From a virus, in the IMG/VR virus record IMGVR_UViG_3300031886_000048, positions 1-22,940 of that record: a stretch of 22,940 nt of DNA; one strand, given 5' to 3'. A program made the position numbers and the translations under genes. Below, one piece after another: positions 15,267-22,762 of this stretch; within the stretch, counting starts at the first letter, position 1, and each line of letters begins with the position of its first letter. Under the pieces are notes generated by a model. The model was not told the origin of the DNA, did not search any database, and saw only the letters and a list, made by a program, of their open reading frames with translations.

Positions 15267-15269
15267 ATA
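15262..15269 (+). promoter_or_regulatory. Late promoter overlapping the gp4 stop codon
   Basis: GCTAAATA, whose TAA (15264-15266) is also the gp4 stop. Predicted start near 15275, leaving a 20-base leader with AAGG before the gp16 ATG at 15295. An inverted repeat (ACCTTA 15269-15274 / TAAGGT 15280-15285) abuts it. Confidence 0.75.
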
Positions 15270-15294
15270 CCTTATACACTAAGGTAAATCTAAA

Positions 15295-15798
15295 ATGACA
15301 AAAAAATTAGAAGAATTACTTAATATTGCTCCTAATGACGATAGTACAGAAGTACTTCCTGAAGAAATTGAGCCAGCAAAATCATTAGAAGTAGTTGATA
15401 AAGTAGAAAAAGAATTAAAAGCAGTTGATACTATTGAATCCGCTTTAGCAGGTGTTGAAAATTTAACAGCAAATGATAAAGAAATGGATACTATTGCTAC
15501 TAAGGCCGAAGAAACATTTGATAACTTAATGGATTTGGGTATGAACGTAGAAGCAAGGTTTAGTGGACAAATATTTGATACAGCAAGTAAAATGCTAACT
15601 ATCACACTTAATGCCAAACAGGCAAAAATAGATAAAAAACTAAAAATGGTTGAATTACAACTACGAAAAAAGGCTCTTGATGCTCGAATTGATAGAGATA
15701 TGGGCAAGTTTGATGGCACATATCCCGAAGATGGCGAAGCAACAGTACTGAGTCGCAACGAATTGCTTGACAGAATTCTTAAAAAAGATAATAAATAG
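15295..15798 (+). CDS. 16: Terminase small subunit, gp16-like
   Basis: 167 residues (T4 gp16 is 164). Acidic N-terminal region (to ~60), a predicted long coiled-coil hairpin from ~62 to 130 (DTIATKAEETFDNLMDLGMN, then GQIFDTASKMLTITLNAKQA and KLKMVELQLRKKALDARI), and a C-terminal tail with SRNELLDRILKK that resembles the small-subunit C-terminus. The core motif, A/S-E-x-F-x-x-L ... R-x-x-x-V/I-x-x-x-L-x-x-x-L-x-x-N, fits gp16, which forms a ring regulating gp17 at packaging start. Identification rests on length, helix layout and position before gp17, not on a strongly conserved motif. Late promoter upstream. Confidence 0.75.
   Translation: MTKKLEELLNIAPNDDSTEVLPEEIEPAKSLEVVDKVEKELKAVDTIESALAGVENLTANDKEMDTIATKAEETFDNLMDLGMNVEARFSGQIFDTASKMLTITLNAKQAKIDKKLKMVELQLRKKALDARIDRDMGKFDGTYPEDGEATVLSRNELLDRILKKDNK
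15790..15797 (+). promoter_or_regulatory. Late promoter overlapping the gp16 stop codon
   Basis: AATAAATA; its last two bases are part of the gp16 TAG stop (15796-15798). Predicted start near 15803, leaving a 19-base leader with GGGAG (15811-15815) 6 bases before the ATG at 15822. Confidence 0.7.
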
Positions 15799-15821
15799 TT
15801 ATAATACAATGGGAGATTAAA

Positions 15822-16376
15822 ATGAAATTATTTAATGAATACTTGGTAGAGGCAGAGTCAGTAAAAGAATATAAATTCAAGGTTAAATTGGCCATGAAAG
15901 CCGAGCCAGAATTAATGGATCTTATTGAAAGAGTGCTAGGCAAGTATGATGTTAAGGATATTACATCTCCTAAACAAACACCAATTCAAGAACATCCAAT
16001 GGACTTTCAAAATCTTCGTAATAGCGAAGTAACAATTTTTGAAGTTACATTAACATATCCAAGCACACCACAAATTGTACACGCTGATTTAGTAAATTTA
16101 GCAGGTATTCCTGGTAATCACGTAGTTGTTATTAACAGCGATCATCCAGAAGAAGTTGCTAGAGAAGAATCAGTAAAAGCACAAGGTGAGGATTATGTAG
16201 CAAATCTTGGATCAGAATATGCTTCGGGTGAAGCACCAGCAGAATCTAAATTAGGTTTCTTTAAAGAACTAACAAAAGAAACACCTGACATAGAAATTGC
16301 TGGAGGAAAAACAGAAAAGGCTAAAACAACTAGTGATTTGCCACAAGGTACTAAATCACCAGTGGCAGGGAGATAA
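15822..16376 (+). CDS. Conserved phage protein, function unknown
   Basis: 184 residues, not recognised. Residues 14-115 look like a small alpha-beta fold (SVKEYKFKVKLAM strand, PELMDLIERVLGKYDVKDI helix-strand, then EVTIFEVTLTYPSTP and a helix AGIPGNHVVVI). Residues 116-184 are an acidic, low-complexity, probably disordered tail (EEVAREESVKAQGEDYV; GEAPAESK; KTEKAKTTSDL). The opening MKLFNEYLVEA is a short helix. Strong GGGAG ribosome site; the following gene starts 2 bases after the stop, so they are translated together. Confidence 0.75.
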   Translation: MKLFNEYLVEAESVKEYKFKVKLAMKAEPELMDLIERVLGKYDVKDITSPKQTPIQEHPMDFQNLRNSEVTIFEVTLTYPSTPQIVHADLVNLAGIPGNHVVVINSDHPEEVAREESVKAQGEDYVANLGSEYASGEAPAESKLGFFKELTKETPDIEIAGGKTEKAKTTSDLPQGTKSPVAGR

Positions 16377-16378
16377 CA

Positions 16379-16999
16379 ATGGATAACAAATTAATAGATT
16401 TACACAAAGTTGCTGGGCTTTTTAGGGAAATCCAAGAAGAAGAGTTCGCTAAAACCGAAGCAAAAGAAATATCGGAATTTAAAAAAACAGTAGAAGCATT
16501 AGAAACTACTGAAGAAGTTGCTGAAGAATTAACCGCGGCACAAAAGAAATTGCCAGCAGGCTTACGTGATGCTATTGCTAAAAAGCAAGGCGATTCAACA
16601 GATGACGACGAAGTAGAAGAAAAAGTTGAAGAAGAAATAGCAGAAACTCCAGTAATTGCTGTAATTAAAGATACACCAGTTGCTGAAGAAGAAGTTGCTG
16701 AAGAAGTAGTAACAGAAGAGCCAGAAATGGTTTCTATGGATACAAATACTTTAGCACAAATTTTAAGTTTAGCAGGATTAACACCTGTTACAGATGCTGA
16801 TATTAATCAACCGGAGGCCGACGCTCAACCAGTTGAAGAATATTCTAACTCACCAGACGAAGAATATGCTGATACTGATACTCAACTCAATAAAATGTCA
16901 GGTGGAATTAATAGACCAAAGGCTATGCCAACCGTAGGTAATGATGGACATAACAGATTAGTTATGAAACTCAAAAAAGCATATACCGACATAGAGTAA
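16379..16999 (+). CDS. Acidic protein with Glu/Val repeats, function unknown
   Basis: 206 residues, very acidic. An N-terminal helix LIDLHKVAGLFREIQEEEF (5-23) is followed by AAQKKLPAGLRDAIAKK (53-69), a Glu/Val-rich repeat stretch (residues 78-117, units such as VEEEIAE, EEEVAEEVVTEE), then a short ordered helix MDTNTLAQILSLAGLTPVTD (119-138) and a polar C-terminus ending in the basic helix NRLVMKLKKAYTDIE. A similar EEVVTEE segment occurs in the 748-aa protein downstream. Scaffold or disordered assembly factors can look like this, but that is speculation. GGGAGA (16367-16372) lies 6 bases before the ATG. Ends before the terminator at 17021. Confidence 0.72.
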   Translation: MDNKLIDLHKVAGLFREIQEEEFAKTEAKEISEFKKTVEALETTEEVAEELTAAQKKLPAGLRDAIAKKQGDSTDDDEVEEKVEEEIAETPVIAVIKDTPVAEEEVAEEVVTEEPEMVSMDTNTLAQILSLAGLTPVTDADINQPEADAQPVEEYSNSPDEEYADTDTQLNKMSGGINRPKAMPTVGNDGHNRLVMKLKKAYTDIE

Positions 17000-17020
17000 T
17001 ATTTTTTACAAAACATACAT

Positions 17021-17048
17021 AGCCAGGTTGTAATATACCTGGCTTTTT
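17021..17048 (+). terminator. Rho-independent terminator before gp17
   Basis: AGCCAGGT (17021-17028) pairs with ACCTGGCT (17037-17044), 8 bp, loop TGTAATAT, followed by T44-T48. It closes the gp16 operon; the gp17 promoter starts 5 bases later. Confidence 0.92.
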
Positions 17049-17052
17049 CTTG

Positions 17053-17060
17053 AGTAAATA
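17053..17060 (+). promoter_or_regulatory. Late promoter for gp17, leaderless arrangement
   Basis: AGTAAATA, then CATAT, then the ATG at 17066. With T4 late spacing the transcript starts at the ATG; the intervening 5 bases hold no ribosome site. Confidence 0.75.
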
Positions 17061-17065
17061 CATAT

Positions 17066-18646
17066 ATGAACAAGAGTTTAGATGGCGTAATAATTAAAAA
17101 AGCCAATAGAGGGCAACAGTTTACTGAAAAGCAACTTGATAAATTTATTAAATGTGCTAATCCAGTAACTGGACCAGAGTACTTTCTTAAAAATTATTTG
17201 TTTATTCAACATCCTGTTGCAGGTAAACTTAGGTATAAAGCATATCCGTTTCAACATACACTTGTAAAAAGTTATCACGAAAATAGATTTAGTATAAATT
17301 TGTTAAGTCGCCAAATGGGTAAAACTACAACAGCGGCTGGATACTTATTATGGTATGCTATGTTTATTCCTGATAGTGTAATATTAGTTGCGGCACATAA
17401 ACACGCCGGTGCTCAAGAAATTATGCAACGTGTTAGGTACGGATATGAACTTTGCCCTGATTATATTAGAGCAGGTGTTACAAACTACAATAGAGGATCG
17501 ATTGAATTTGAAAACGGTAGTAGGATTGTATCACAAGCAACAACTGAAACAACAGGAAGAGGTATGTCCATTACATTACTATACTGTGATGAGTTTGCTT
17601 TTGTGCGAAATAATATAGCAAGAGAGTTTTGGACTTCCATTTCACCTACACTAGCAACTGGTGGTAAAGCAATTATTACAAGTACACCAAATAGTGATGA
17701 AGATCAATTTTGGTTAATGTGGACTGAAGCAAATAAAGTTTTAGATAATTTTGGTAATGCTGTTAAGGTTAACGAAAATGAGGTAGGTGTTAATGGATTT
17801 CATGCTTTTAAGGCCTTATGGGATGAACACCCAGATAGAGATAAAGAATGGGCCGATGATGAACGTGGACGAATAGGAATTGAAAGATTTAAACGTGAAC
17901 ACGAATGCGAACCAATTATATTTGACGAAACATTAATTAACCCAATTATATTAGCAAGTTTAGAAGGACAAGAACCTTTATATAAACAAGGACAAGTACG
18001 TTGGTACCAGAAACCTAAAAAAGGTAAAACGTATGTTGTTGGATTAGATCCAAGTTTAGGTACAGGTGGCGACTATAGTGCTATTCAAGTATTTGAATTA
18101 CCTGGTATGAAACAATGTGCCGAATGGCAACATAATAAAACAACAATACAAGAACAAATAACTATTTTAAAACAAATTACAAAATATATATTTGAGATAA
18201 CAGACGACAATAATAACATTTATTATAGTGTAGAAAATAACACATTAGGTGAAGCGGCACTTGTGTCAATAGCAGAACAAGGTGAAGAAACAATACACGG
18301 TTATTTTATGAGCGAGCCTGCTAGAAGTGGTCACGTTAGACGCTTTAGAAAAGGATTTAATACAACACATAAAAGCAAACTATCTTCTTGTGCCAAGTTA
18401 AAAGAGTTAGTAGAAAATCAAAAACTAACAATTTACAGTAAATCTCTTATCTCACAGTTAAAAACGTTTGTAGCAAGTGGTAATAGTTTTCAAAGTAAGC
18501 CTGGGGAACATGACGATTTAGTTATGGCACTTGTTTTGTCTTTAAGAATTGCTGTATTTTTAGGAACATACGACCCTAGTATACAAAAAGATATGAGATC
18601 AAGTGAAGATGACTATATCGAGCCAATGCCCTTTGTAGTCATATAA
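17066..18646 (+). CDS. 17: Terminase large subunit, gp17-like
   Basis: 526 residues (T4 gp17 ~610; here the N-terminal ~80 residues of T4 are absent). Two domains. ATPase: Walker A SRQMGKTT (81-88), Walker B LLYCDEFAFV (171-180, D175/E176), coupling motif TSTPNS (205-210). Nuclease of RNase H fold: D328 in VVGLDPSLGTGGDY, E390 in YYSVENNTLG, and D483/D484 in EHDDLVMAL. The enzyme pumps DNA into the prohead and cuts the concatemer at the end of a headful. All catalytic residues expected are present, so it should be active. Translation start is at the predicted transcription start (leaderless). A terminator isolates it from the upstream operon. Confidence 0.96.
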   Translation: MNKSLDGVIIKKANRGQQFTEKQLDKFIKCANPVTGPEYFLKNYLFIQHPVAGKLRYKAYPFQHTLVKSYHENRFSINLLSRQMGKTTTAAGYLLWYAMFIPDSVILVAAHKHAGAQEIMQRVRYGYELCPDYIRAGVTNYNRGSIEFENGSRIVSQATTETTGRGMSITLLYCDEFAFVRNNIAREFWTSISPTLATGGKAIITSTPNSDEDQFWLMWTEANKVLDNFGNAVKVNENEVGVNGFHAFKALWDEHPDRDKEWADDERGRIGIERFKREHECEPIIFDETLINPIILASLEGQEPLYKQGQVRWYQKPKKGKTYVVGLDPSLGTGGDYSAIQVFELPGMKQCAEWQHNKTTIQEQITILKQITKYIFEITDDNNNIYYSVENNTLGEAALVSIAEQGEETIHGYFMSEPARSGHVRRFRKGFNTTHKSKLSSCAKLKELVENQKLTIYSKSLISQLKTFVASGNSFQSKPGEHDDLVMALVLSLRIAVFLGTYDPSIQKDMRSSEDDYIEPMPFVVI

Positions 18647-18648
18647 TG

Positions 18649-18656
18649 GATAAATA
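18649..18656 (+). promoter_or_regulatory. Late promoter for the 748-aa gene, leaderless arrangement
   Basis: GATAAATA, then ATTAT, then the ATG at 18662: the same 5-base gap as at gp17 and the HNH-like gene. It lies 3 bases after the gp17 stop (18644-18646). No Shine-Dalgarno sequence is present. Confidence 0.75.
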
Positions 18657-18661
18657 ATTAT

Positions 18662-20908
18662 ATGGAACTGATTAATAAAATAGCCGACACATTATATCAA
18701 AATTTAGCCAGTAAATTCGGCGAAGTAAACATTGCCGACGAAGGTGCTGGTGCTGTATTAGAGTCCGAACAAGCAAGATTGTTTGATTTTAACTACATTG
18801 TTGAAGGAAATAAGTACGGTCCTGTTACAATTAGTATAATAGACCCTGCTAACTTTACAATTTATTTTGCTGAAAGTTTAAGTGGCGATTTACCAGAATC
18901 AATACAACGTAGTTGGTTTGGTTTTTTAAAAGAAATGAGAAAGTTTGCTAAAAGAAACATGATGAACTTTGATGTAAGAAACATAGGTAAGAATCAGTTA
19001 GATAAACGAGATTATGAGGCTATTACTAAAAATAGTTCTCAATACACAACGGATGAGATAACCATGGAATCAGTCAGCAGAATGTATGGATCAACAAAAA
19101 CAAGTTACCAAACAGTTGAATCAGCAAAAATTATAGTAAAACATAGATCAGCAGTAGACGAAGATAAACGAGGATCTAGAAGTAGACAAATACAAGCAAT
19201 CTTTATTGAAAATAGTTCAAAAGAAAGATTTAAATTTCCTTTCAAATACTTGCCAGGTGCTAGAGCAATGGCAAGACACGTCAACGCTGGCGGTAACCCA
19301 CACGACGAGTTAGGTTCACACATTGTAGAATGTGTAAAAGAAATGTATGACTTAAGAAATTTTGTTCGTAAACTAAACCGTGCTGACGGGTTTATTCATG
19401 AAGATTCCGCTGATATTATTTCTGATGCTAAAAAACGTTATAAAGGATTAAAAGAAACAGTAGCAACTCTTAGTAAACCAAAAGGTTATAAGATATATTC
19501 TGAAAACTTTAAACCAACAGAATCAACATATGATGAGTCAGATATTGATGAACTAAAAAGTAAGTTAATAAGAAATGTTGATCAAACAGAATTAGAAAGT
19601 TTATTGCCTACAGTACTTAAAGCAAGAAAGAAAGTACAAGAAGATATGGGACCACTACATGACATTATTCAAGGTAAGACTAAAATTGTTGTTACACCAA
19701 ATGAAGAAGAAGATGGTTTAATTAAAAAGCAATTTGAATTTGTTAAGGCAAATAAATTTAAAAAACCAAATGATACAGAAGGATTGGACCATACTGAAAA
19801 TCCAACACATTCGTTAATCAGAAGAATTTTAACTACAATTTCAGTTCGTACAAAAAATGACGATTTAGCAAGATCTATTTTTAATTTAGATGACAGTTTT
19901 GAAAATAAACACGATGCTCAAATGATGACAGCAGTTGCTAGTAAATGGTTAAAAGGTGATGTAGAAGTACAAGACTTTGATCCTAAATATAAGATGAAAG
20001 AACCTGTTGAAGAATTTGAGAAATGGGCAGATTCAGTTGTAAGAGAAGGTACATGGCATTTACCTACAAGTGATGAAGACGTAGCAAAATTTAAAGAAAT
20101 TATGGCAAAACCTATTATAGCAGGCGAAGATGGACAATCAGCCACTGATGCCATAGGCGAAGTATTTGGCGATGATGAATTGTTTGATAACTTATCTGAT
20201 GTTGATTCAAATGCTGATGCTAGACCGGTCATTTGGGAATGGTTAAAAATTGCGGCTAAGAAAGGCTACGATGACGAACATCAACCTTTTTTAGATGCTA
20301 TGTTGGCCACAGCAGAAGCAGTAGAAAAAGAATTACCAATTGAAGCCGAAGCGGCAGTTGAAGAAATTGAAGCAAGAGAAGAAGTAGTAACAGAAGAGAG
20401 CAACAGAGATTTAGCACTTAAAGATTGGTATCAAAACTGGTCTCATCTAACAGGCGGAAATGGTGATGAATTACCTAAAGGTTGGATGCTGTCTATAATA
20501 GATACTGGTATTACTACAGACGGAATTGAACAAAGCGAATTAGACATGAATTGGGAAGAAGATCGTTTACCAATTACAGATGCTATGAAAGATGATTTTA
20601 AATCTATTATGGGCAACGATGATGAAGATACAATGCGAGAGGCTTGGCAGATATTATCTGAACTTTGGGAAGCATATGAACCTAAAATGGATTGGGAAAA
20701 ACCAAATCCTGAAACAGTTCTTACAAAAGGAATGGCAGACGAACTTGCTAAAGAAATTGAAGATGAACTAGAAGATGAAGAAGAAGATACAGATGAGTCA
20801 CTAAATCATATGAAAAAATTAGCAGGTATCATGTCATCTAATAAAGCATTAAGACCTAAGAAAACAGAACACCAAACAACACCCAGATCTATACATAAAA
20901 GAAAATAG
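18662..20908 (+). CDS. Large conserved marine T4-like phage protein, function unknown
   Basis: 748 residues, no membrane segments. The N-terminal ~240 residues are best ordered: FDFNYIVEGNKYGPVTISII (41-60), ESVSRMYGSTKTSYQTVESA (135-154), VDEDKRGSRSRQIQAIFIEN (164-183), ERFKFPFKYLPGARAMARHV (187-206), a block I recall from marine T4-like phages without assigned function. The middle is helical and charged; from ~450 it becomes acidic with Glu/Asp repeats (EAEAAVEEIEAREEVVTEE; KEIEDELEDEEEDTDESL), ending in a short basic tail after LNHMKKLAGIM. Late, leaderless expression suggests a virion or assembly protein (inference). Position next to gp17 is unusual: in related phages gp17 is normally followed by gp18. 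Confidence 0.75.
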   Translation: MELINKIADTLYQNLASKFGEVNIADEGAGAVLESEQARLFDFNYIVEGNKYGPVTISIIDPANFTIYFAESLSGDLPESIQRSWFGFLKEMRKFAKRNMMNFDVRNIGKNQLDKRDYEAITKNSSQYTTDEITMESVSRMYGSTKTSYQTVESAKIIVKHRSAVDEDKRGSRSRQIQAIFIENSSKERFKFPFKYLPGARAMARHVNAGGNPHDELGSHIVECVKEMYDLRNFVRKLNRADGFIHEDSADIISDAKKRYKGLKETVATLSKPKGYKIYSENFKPTESTYDESDIDELKSKLIRNVDQTELESLLPTVLKARKKVQEDMGPLHDIIQGKTKIVVTPNEEEDGLIKKQFEFVKANKFKKPNDTEGLDHTENPTHSLIRRILTTISVRTKNDDLARSIFNLDDSFENKHDAQMMTAVASKWLKGDVEVQDFDPKYKMKEPVEEFEKWADSVVREGTWHLPTSDEDVAKFKEIMAKPIIAGEDGQSATDAIGEVFGDDELFDNLSDVDSNADARPVIWEWLKIAAKKGYDDEHQPFLDAMLATAEAVEKELPIEAEAAVEEIEAREEVVTEESNRDLALKDWYQNWSHLTGGNGDELPKGWMLSIIDTGITTDGIEQSELDMNWEEDRLPITDAMKDDFKSIMGNDDEDTMREAWQILSELWEAYEPKMDWEKPNPETVLTKGMADELAKEIEDELEDEEEDTDESLNHMKKLAGIMSSNKALRPKKTEHQTTPRSIHKRK

Positions 20909-20935
20909 CTCAATAATACCTTAGAGCGTTCATTT

Positions 20936-20943
20936 TCTAAATA
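20936..20943 (+). promoter_or_regulatory. Late promoter before the TctA-like gene
   Basis: TCTAAATA. Predicted start near 20949, leader 26 bases, with only a weak ribosome site (AAGA at 20965-20968) before the ATG at 20975. Confidence 0.65.
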
Positions 20944-20974
20944 ATTAATAGTAAACATATTAATAAGATATCAT

Positions 20975-22414
20975 ATGGATGCCATACTAACATTACTAGC
21001 AGGAACATTTTACGGATTAATAATAGGACTAATACCGGCCGCTGGAGCCACAACGGGGCTTGTAGCCTTATTTGGTTTTATAGGTTTCTTTGGATTTGAC
21101 CCATACTTAGGTGTAGTATTTTGTATGGCAGTTGTGGCCGCAAGTACAACCGGTGACACATACAGCGGAATACTTTTAGGAATACCTGGCGCCAATTCAG
21201 CCGCGGCAACAATGGTGGATGGACATCCTTTAGCACAACAGGGCAAGGCTACATACGCCTTAACATCAGCAATTACAACAAGCACAGTCAATGGTTTACT
21301 TTGGGGTACACTTACTTTTGCTTTATTGCCTTGGTATGCAAAACTTATAATGTACTTTGGCATACCCGAACTCTGGGCATTTGTAATGTTAAGTTTAGCC
21401 TGTGTAGGATTTGTTAGTAATAAATTTTGGGTTAGAAGTTTAATAGCAATCGCTGTAGGAATTTTTATAGGACTTATCGGAGTAGATCCTACTACTAATG
21501 TTGATAGGTTTACATTTAATTGGGATTATTTAGCAGACAGTATTCAACTTATGCCATTTGTTGCTGGTTTGTTTGCTTTCCCAGAAATTTTAGATGGATG
21601 GAGAAAAGGTAAATCAATAGCACCAATAGGAGAAGACCTTCATAGTAAACAAACTTGGGAAGGCATTAAAGCAGTATGGAAATATAAATGGGATGCCTTA
21701 CGTGGAGGAGCCATTGGAGCCTTTATAGGATTTCTCCCAGGCGTAGGTGGTGCTATGGGAGATTGGATGGCATATGGTTCAACAGTAGCAACACACCCTG
21801 AAGAAGAATTTGGCAAAGGAAATATTAGAGGAGTTATAGGTCCAGAAGGTGCTAATAATTCTCAAAAAGCAACATCAATGATCCCAACAGTATTATTTGG
21901 AATACCAGGAGCAAGTTTTGCCGCAGTATTAATGGCATTGTTTATGTATTTGGGTTTTGAATTAGGAGTTCCAGACCTTGCTAATGATACAAGATTTTTT
22001 GATAGTTTAACGTTTGGGTTTATGTGGGCCACAGTAATTGTTGGAATAGTATGTATTTTGTTCAACCGTTATATTGCCCTCATCACCTATGTACCGTATA
22101 AATACTATTTTCCACTACTAGTGGTCTTTATAGTATGGGCCTGTGTACAATATACAGGCGGTTGGGAAGATTATGCTATACTTGGCATTTGTACATTGTT
22201 AGGAGTACTAGCAAAGAAATACAAGTTTAGCAGACCTGCTTTGTTAATGGCATTTATTTTAGCAGATAAAGTAGAGGCATTAACAATACAATTAACAAGA
22301 CTTTATACATTTGATAAATTATTAGATAGACCATTATTTTTAATTTTAGTATTATGTATAATTGTGTTGTTTATTTGGGCAGTAGCAAGACGAAGTAAAC
22401 TAGAATATGCTTAA
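20975..22414 (+). CDS. tctA: TctA-like large membrane subunit of a tripartite tricarboxylate transporter
   Basis: 479 residues, ~11-12 hydrophobic segments, the usual TctA size. Both halves of the TctA repeat are visible. First: GTFYGLIIGLIPAAGA (10-25) and GDTYSGILLGIPGANS...MVDGHPLAQQGKATYAL (60-96). Second: GFLPGVGGAMGDWMAYG (252-268) and KGNIRGVIGPEGANNSQKAT (281-300) with LFGIPGASFAAVLM (307-320). TctA works with a small membrane protein TctB and a periplasmic binding protein TctC to import tricarboxylates with sodium or protons. Neither partner is in the window. In the first repeat the usual PG(L/I)G is PAAGA, a change at a substrate-binding loop. Base use matches the phage neighbours, so the gene is long established. 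Late promoter upstream. Confidence 0.88.
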   Translation: MDAILTLLAGTFYGLIIGLIPAAGATTGLVALFGFIGFFGFDPYLGVVFCMAVVAASTTGDTYSGILLGIPGANSAAATMVDGHPLAQQGKATYALTSAITTSTVNGLLWGTLTFALLPWYAKLIMYFGIPELWAFVMLSLACVGFVSNKFWVRSLIAIAVGIFIGLIGVDPTTNVDRFTFNWDYLADSIQLMPFVAGLFAFPEILDGWRKGKSIAPIGEDLHSKQTWEGIKAVWKYKWDALRGGAIGAFIGFLPGVGGAMGDWMAYGSTVATHPEEEFGKGNIRGVIGPEGANNSQKATSMIPTVLFGIPGASFAAVLMALFMYLGFELGVPDLANDTRFFDSLTFGFMWATVIVGIVCILFNRYIALITYVPYKYYFPLLVVFIVWACVQYTGGWEDYAILGICTLLGVLAKKYKFSRPALLMAFILADKVEALTIQLTRLYTFDKLLDRPLFLILVLCIIVLFIWAVARRSKLEYA

Positions 22415-22427
22415 TAGGAATATTAAT

Positions 22428-22553
22428 ATGGGTAAAAGAGCAGTACCAGGAATAATAACAAAAAGAGGTCAACCAAGATATAAAAAGAATATGAGTCATG
22501 GAACGTTTCGTTGTAAAAGACATCCTAACTCAAAAAGATGCCAAAATGGATAA
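22428..22553 (+). CDS. Short basic protein, function unknown
   Basis: 41 residues, 14 of them Lys/Arg, with two Cys (29 and 38) in FRCKRHPNSKRC; opening MGKRAVPGIITKRGQPRYKK. Not recognised. AGGA (22416-22419) lies 8 bases before the ATG, immediately after the TctA stop, so it is on the same transcript. Its stop (22551-22553) overlaps the next gene's start region as ATGGATAA. Confidence 0.6.
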   Translation: MGKRAVPGIITKRGQPRYKKNMSHGTFRCKRHPNSKRCQNG

Positions 22554-22710
22554 AGAAACATTTTTAGCAATTTTATTAACACCGTTTTTGTTTTTAGGAC
22601 TTGTTCTATTTTATATAATAATTGGTATTCCAATGTTGATAGCAGTATTACTAGATTCGTCATATAAAAAAGATGTATGGAAAGATTATAAAGTAATAGA
22701 AAAGAAATAG
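22546..22710 (+). CDS. Small membrane protein, function unknown
   Basis: 54 residues from ATG 22546; a longer in-frame start at 22498 would overlap the preceding gene heavily. One long hydrophobic stretch (residues ~6-38: FLAILLTPFLFLGLVLFYII followed by IGIPMLIAVLL), enough for one long or two short membrane helices, then a basic tail KKDVWKDYKVIEKK. Coupled to the preceding gene by overlap. Too short for TctB (~150 residues, four helices). Position after tctA makes an accessory role possible (inference). Confidence 0.6.
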   Translation: MDKETFLAILLTPFLFLGLVLFYIIIGIPMLIAVLLDSSYKKDVWKDYKVIEKK

Positions 22711-22762
22711 TTTGAGTTTTGTATAAGGATATAAAACTGAAACATTACATAGGAGAAAAACA

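Noticed and set aside
15279-15809. 176-codon minus-strand open frame opposite gp16
   Set aside because: Ser/Leu-rich translation typical of an antisense shadow of a helical Lys/Glu-rich gene; the plus-strand gp16 has promoter, ribosome site and family fit.
22712-22735. Possible promoter (TTGAGT ... TATAAA) before the last gene
   Set aside because: The spacer is only 12 bases and the late-type alternative TATAAAAC does not fit the NNTAAATA set.
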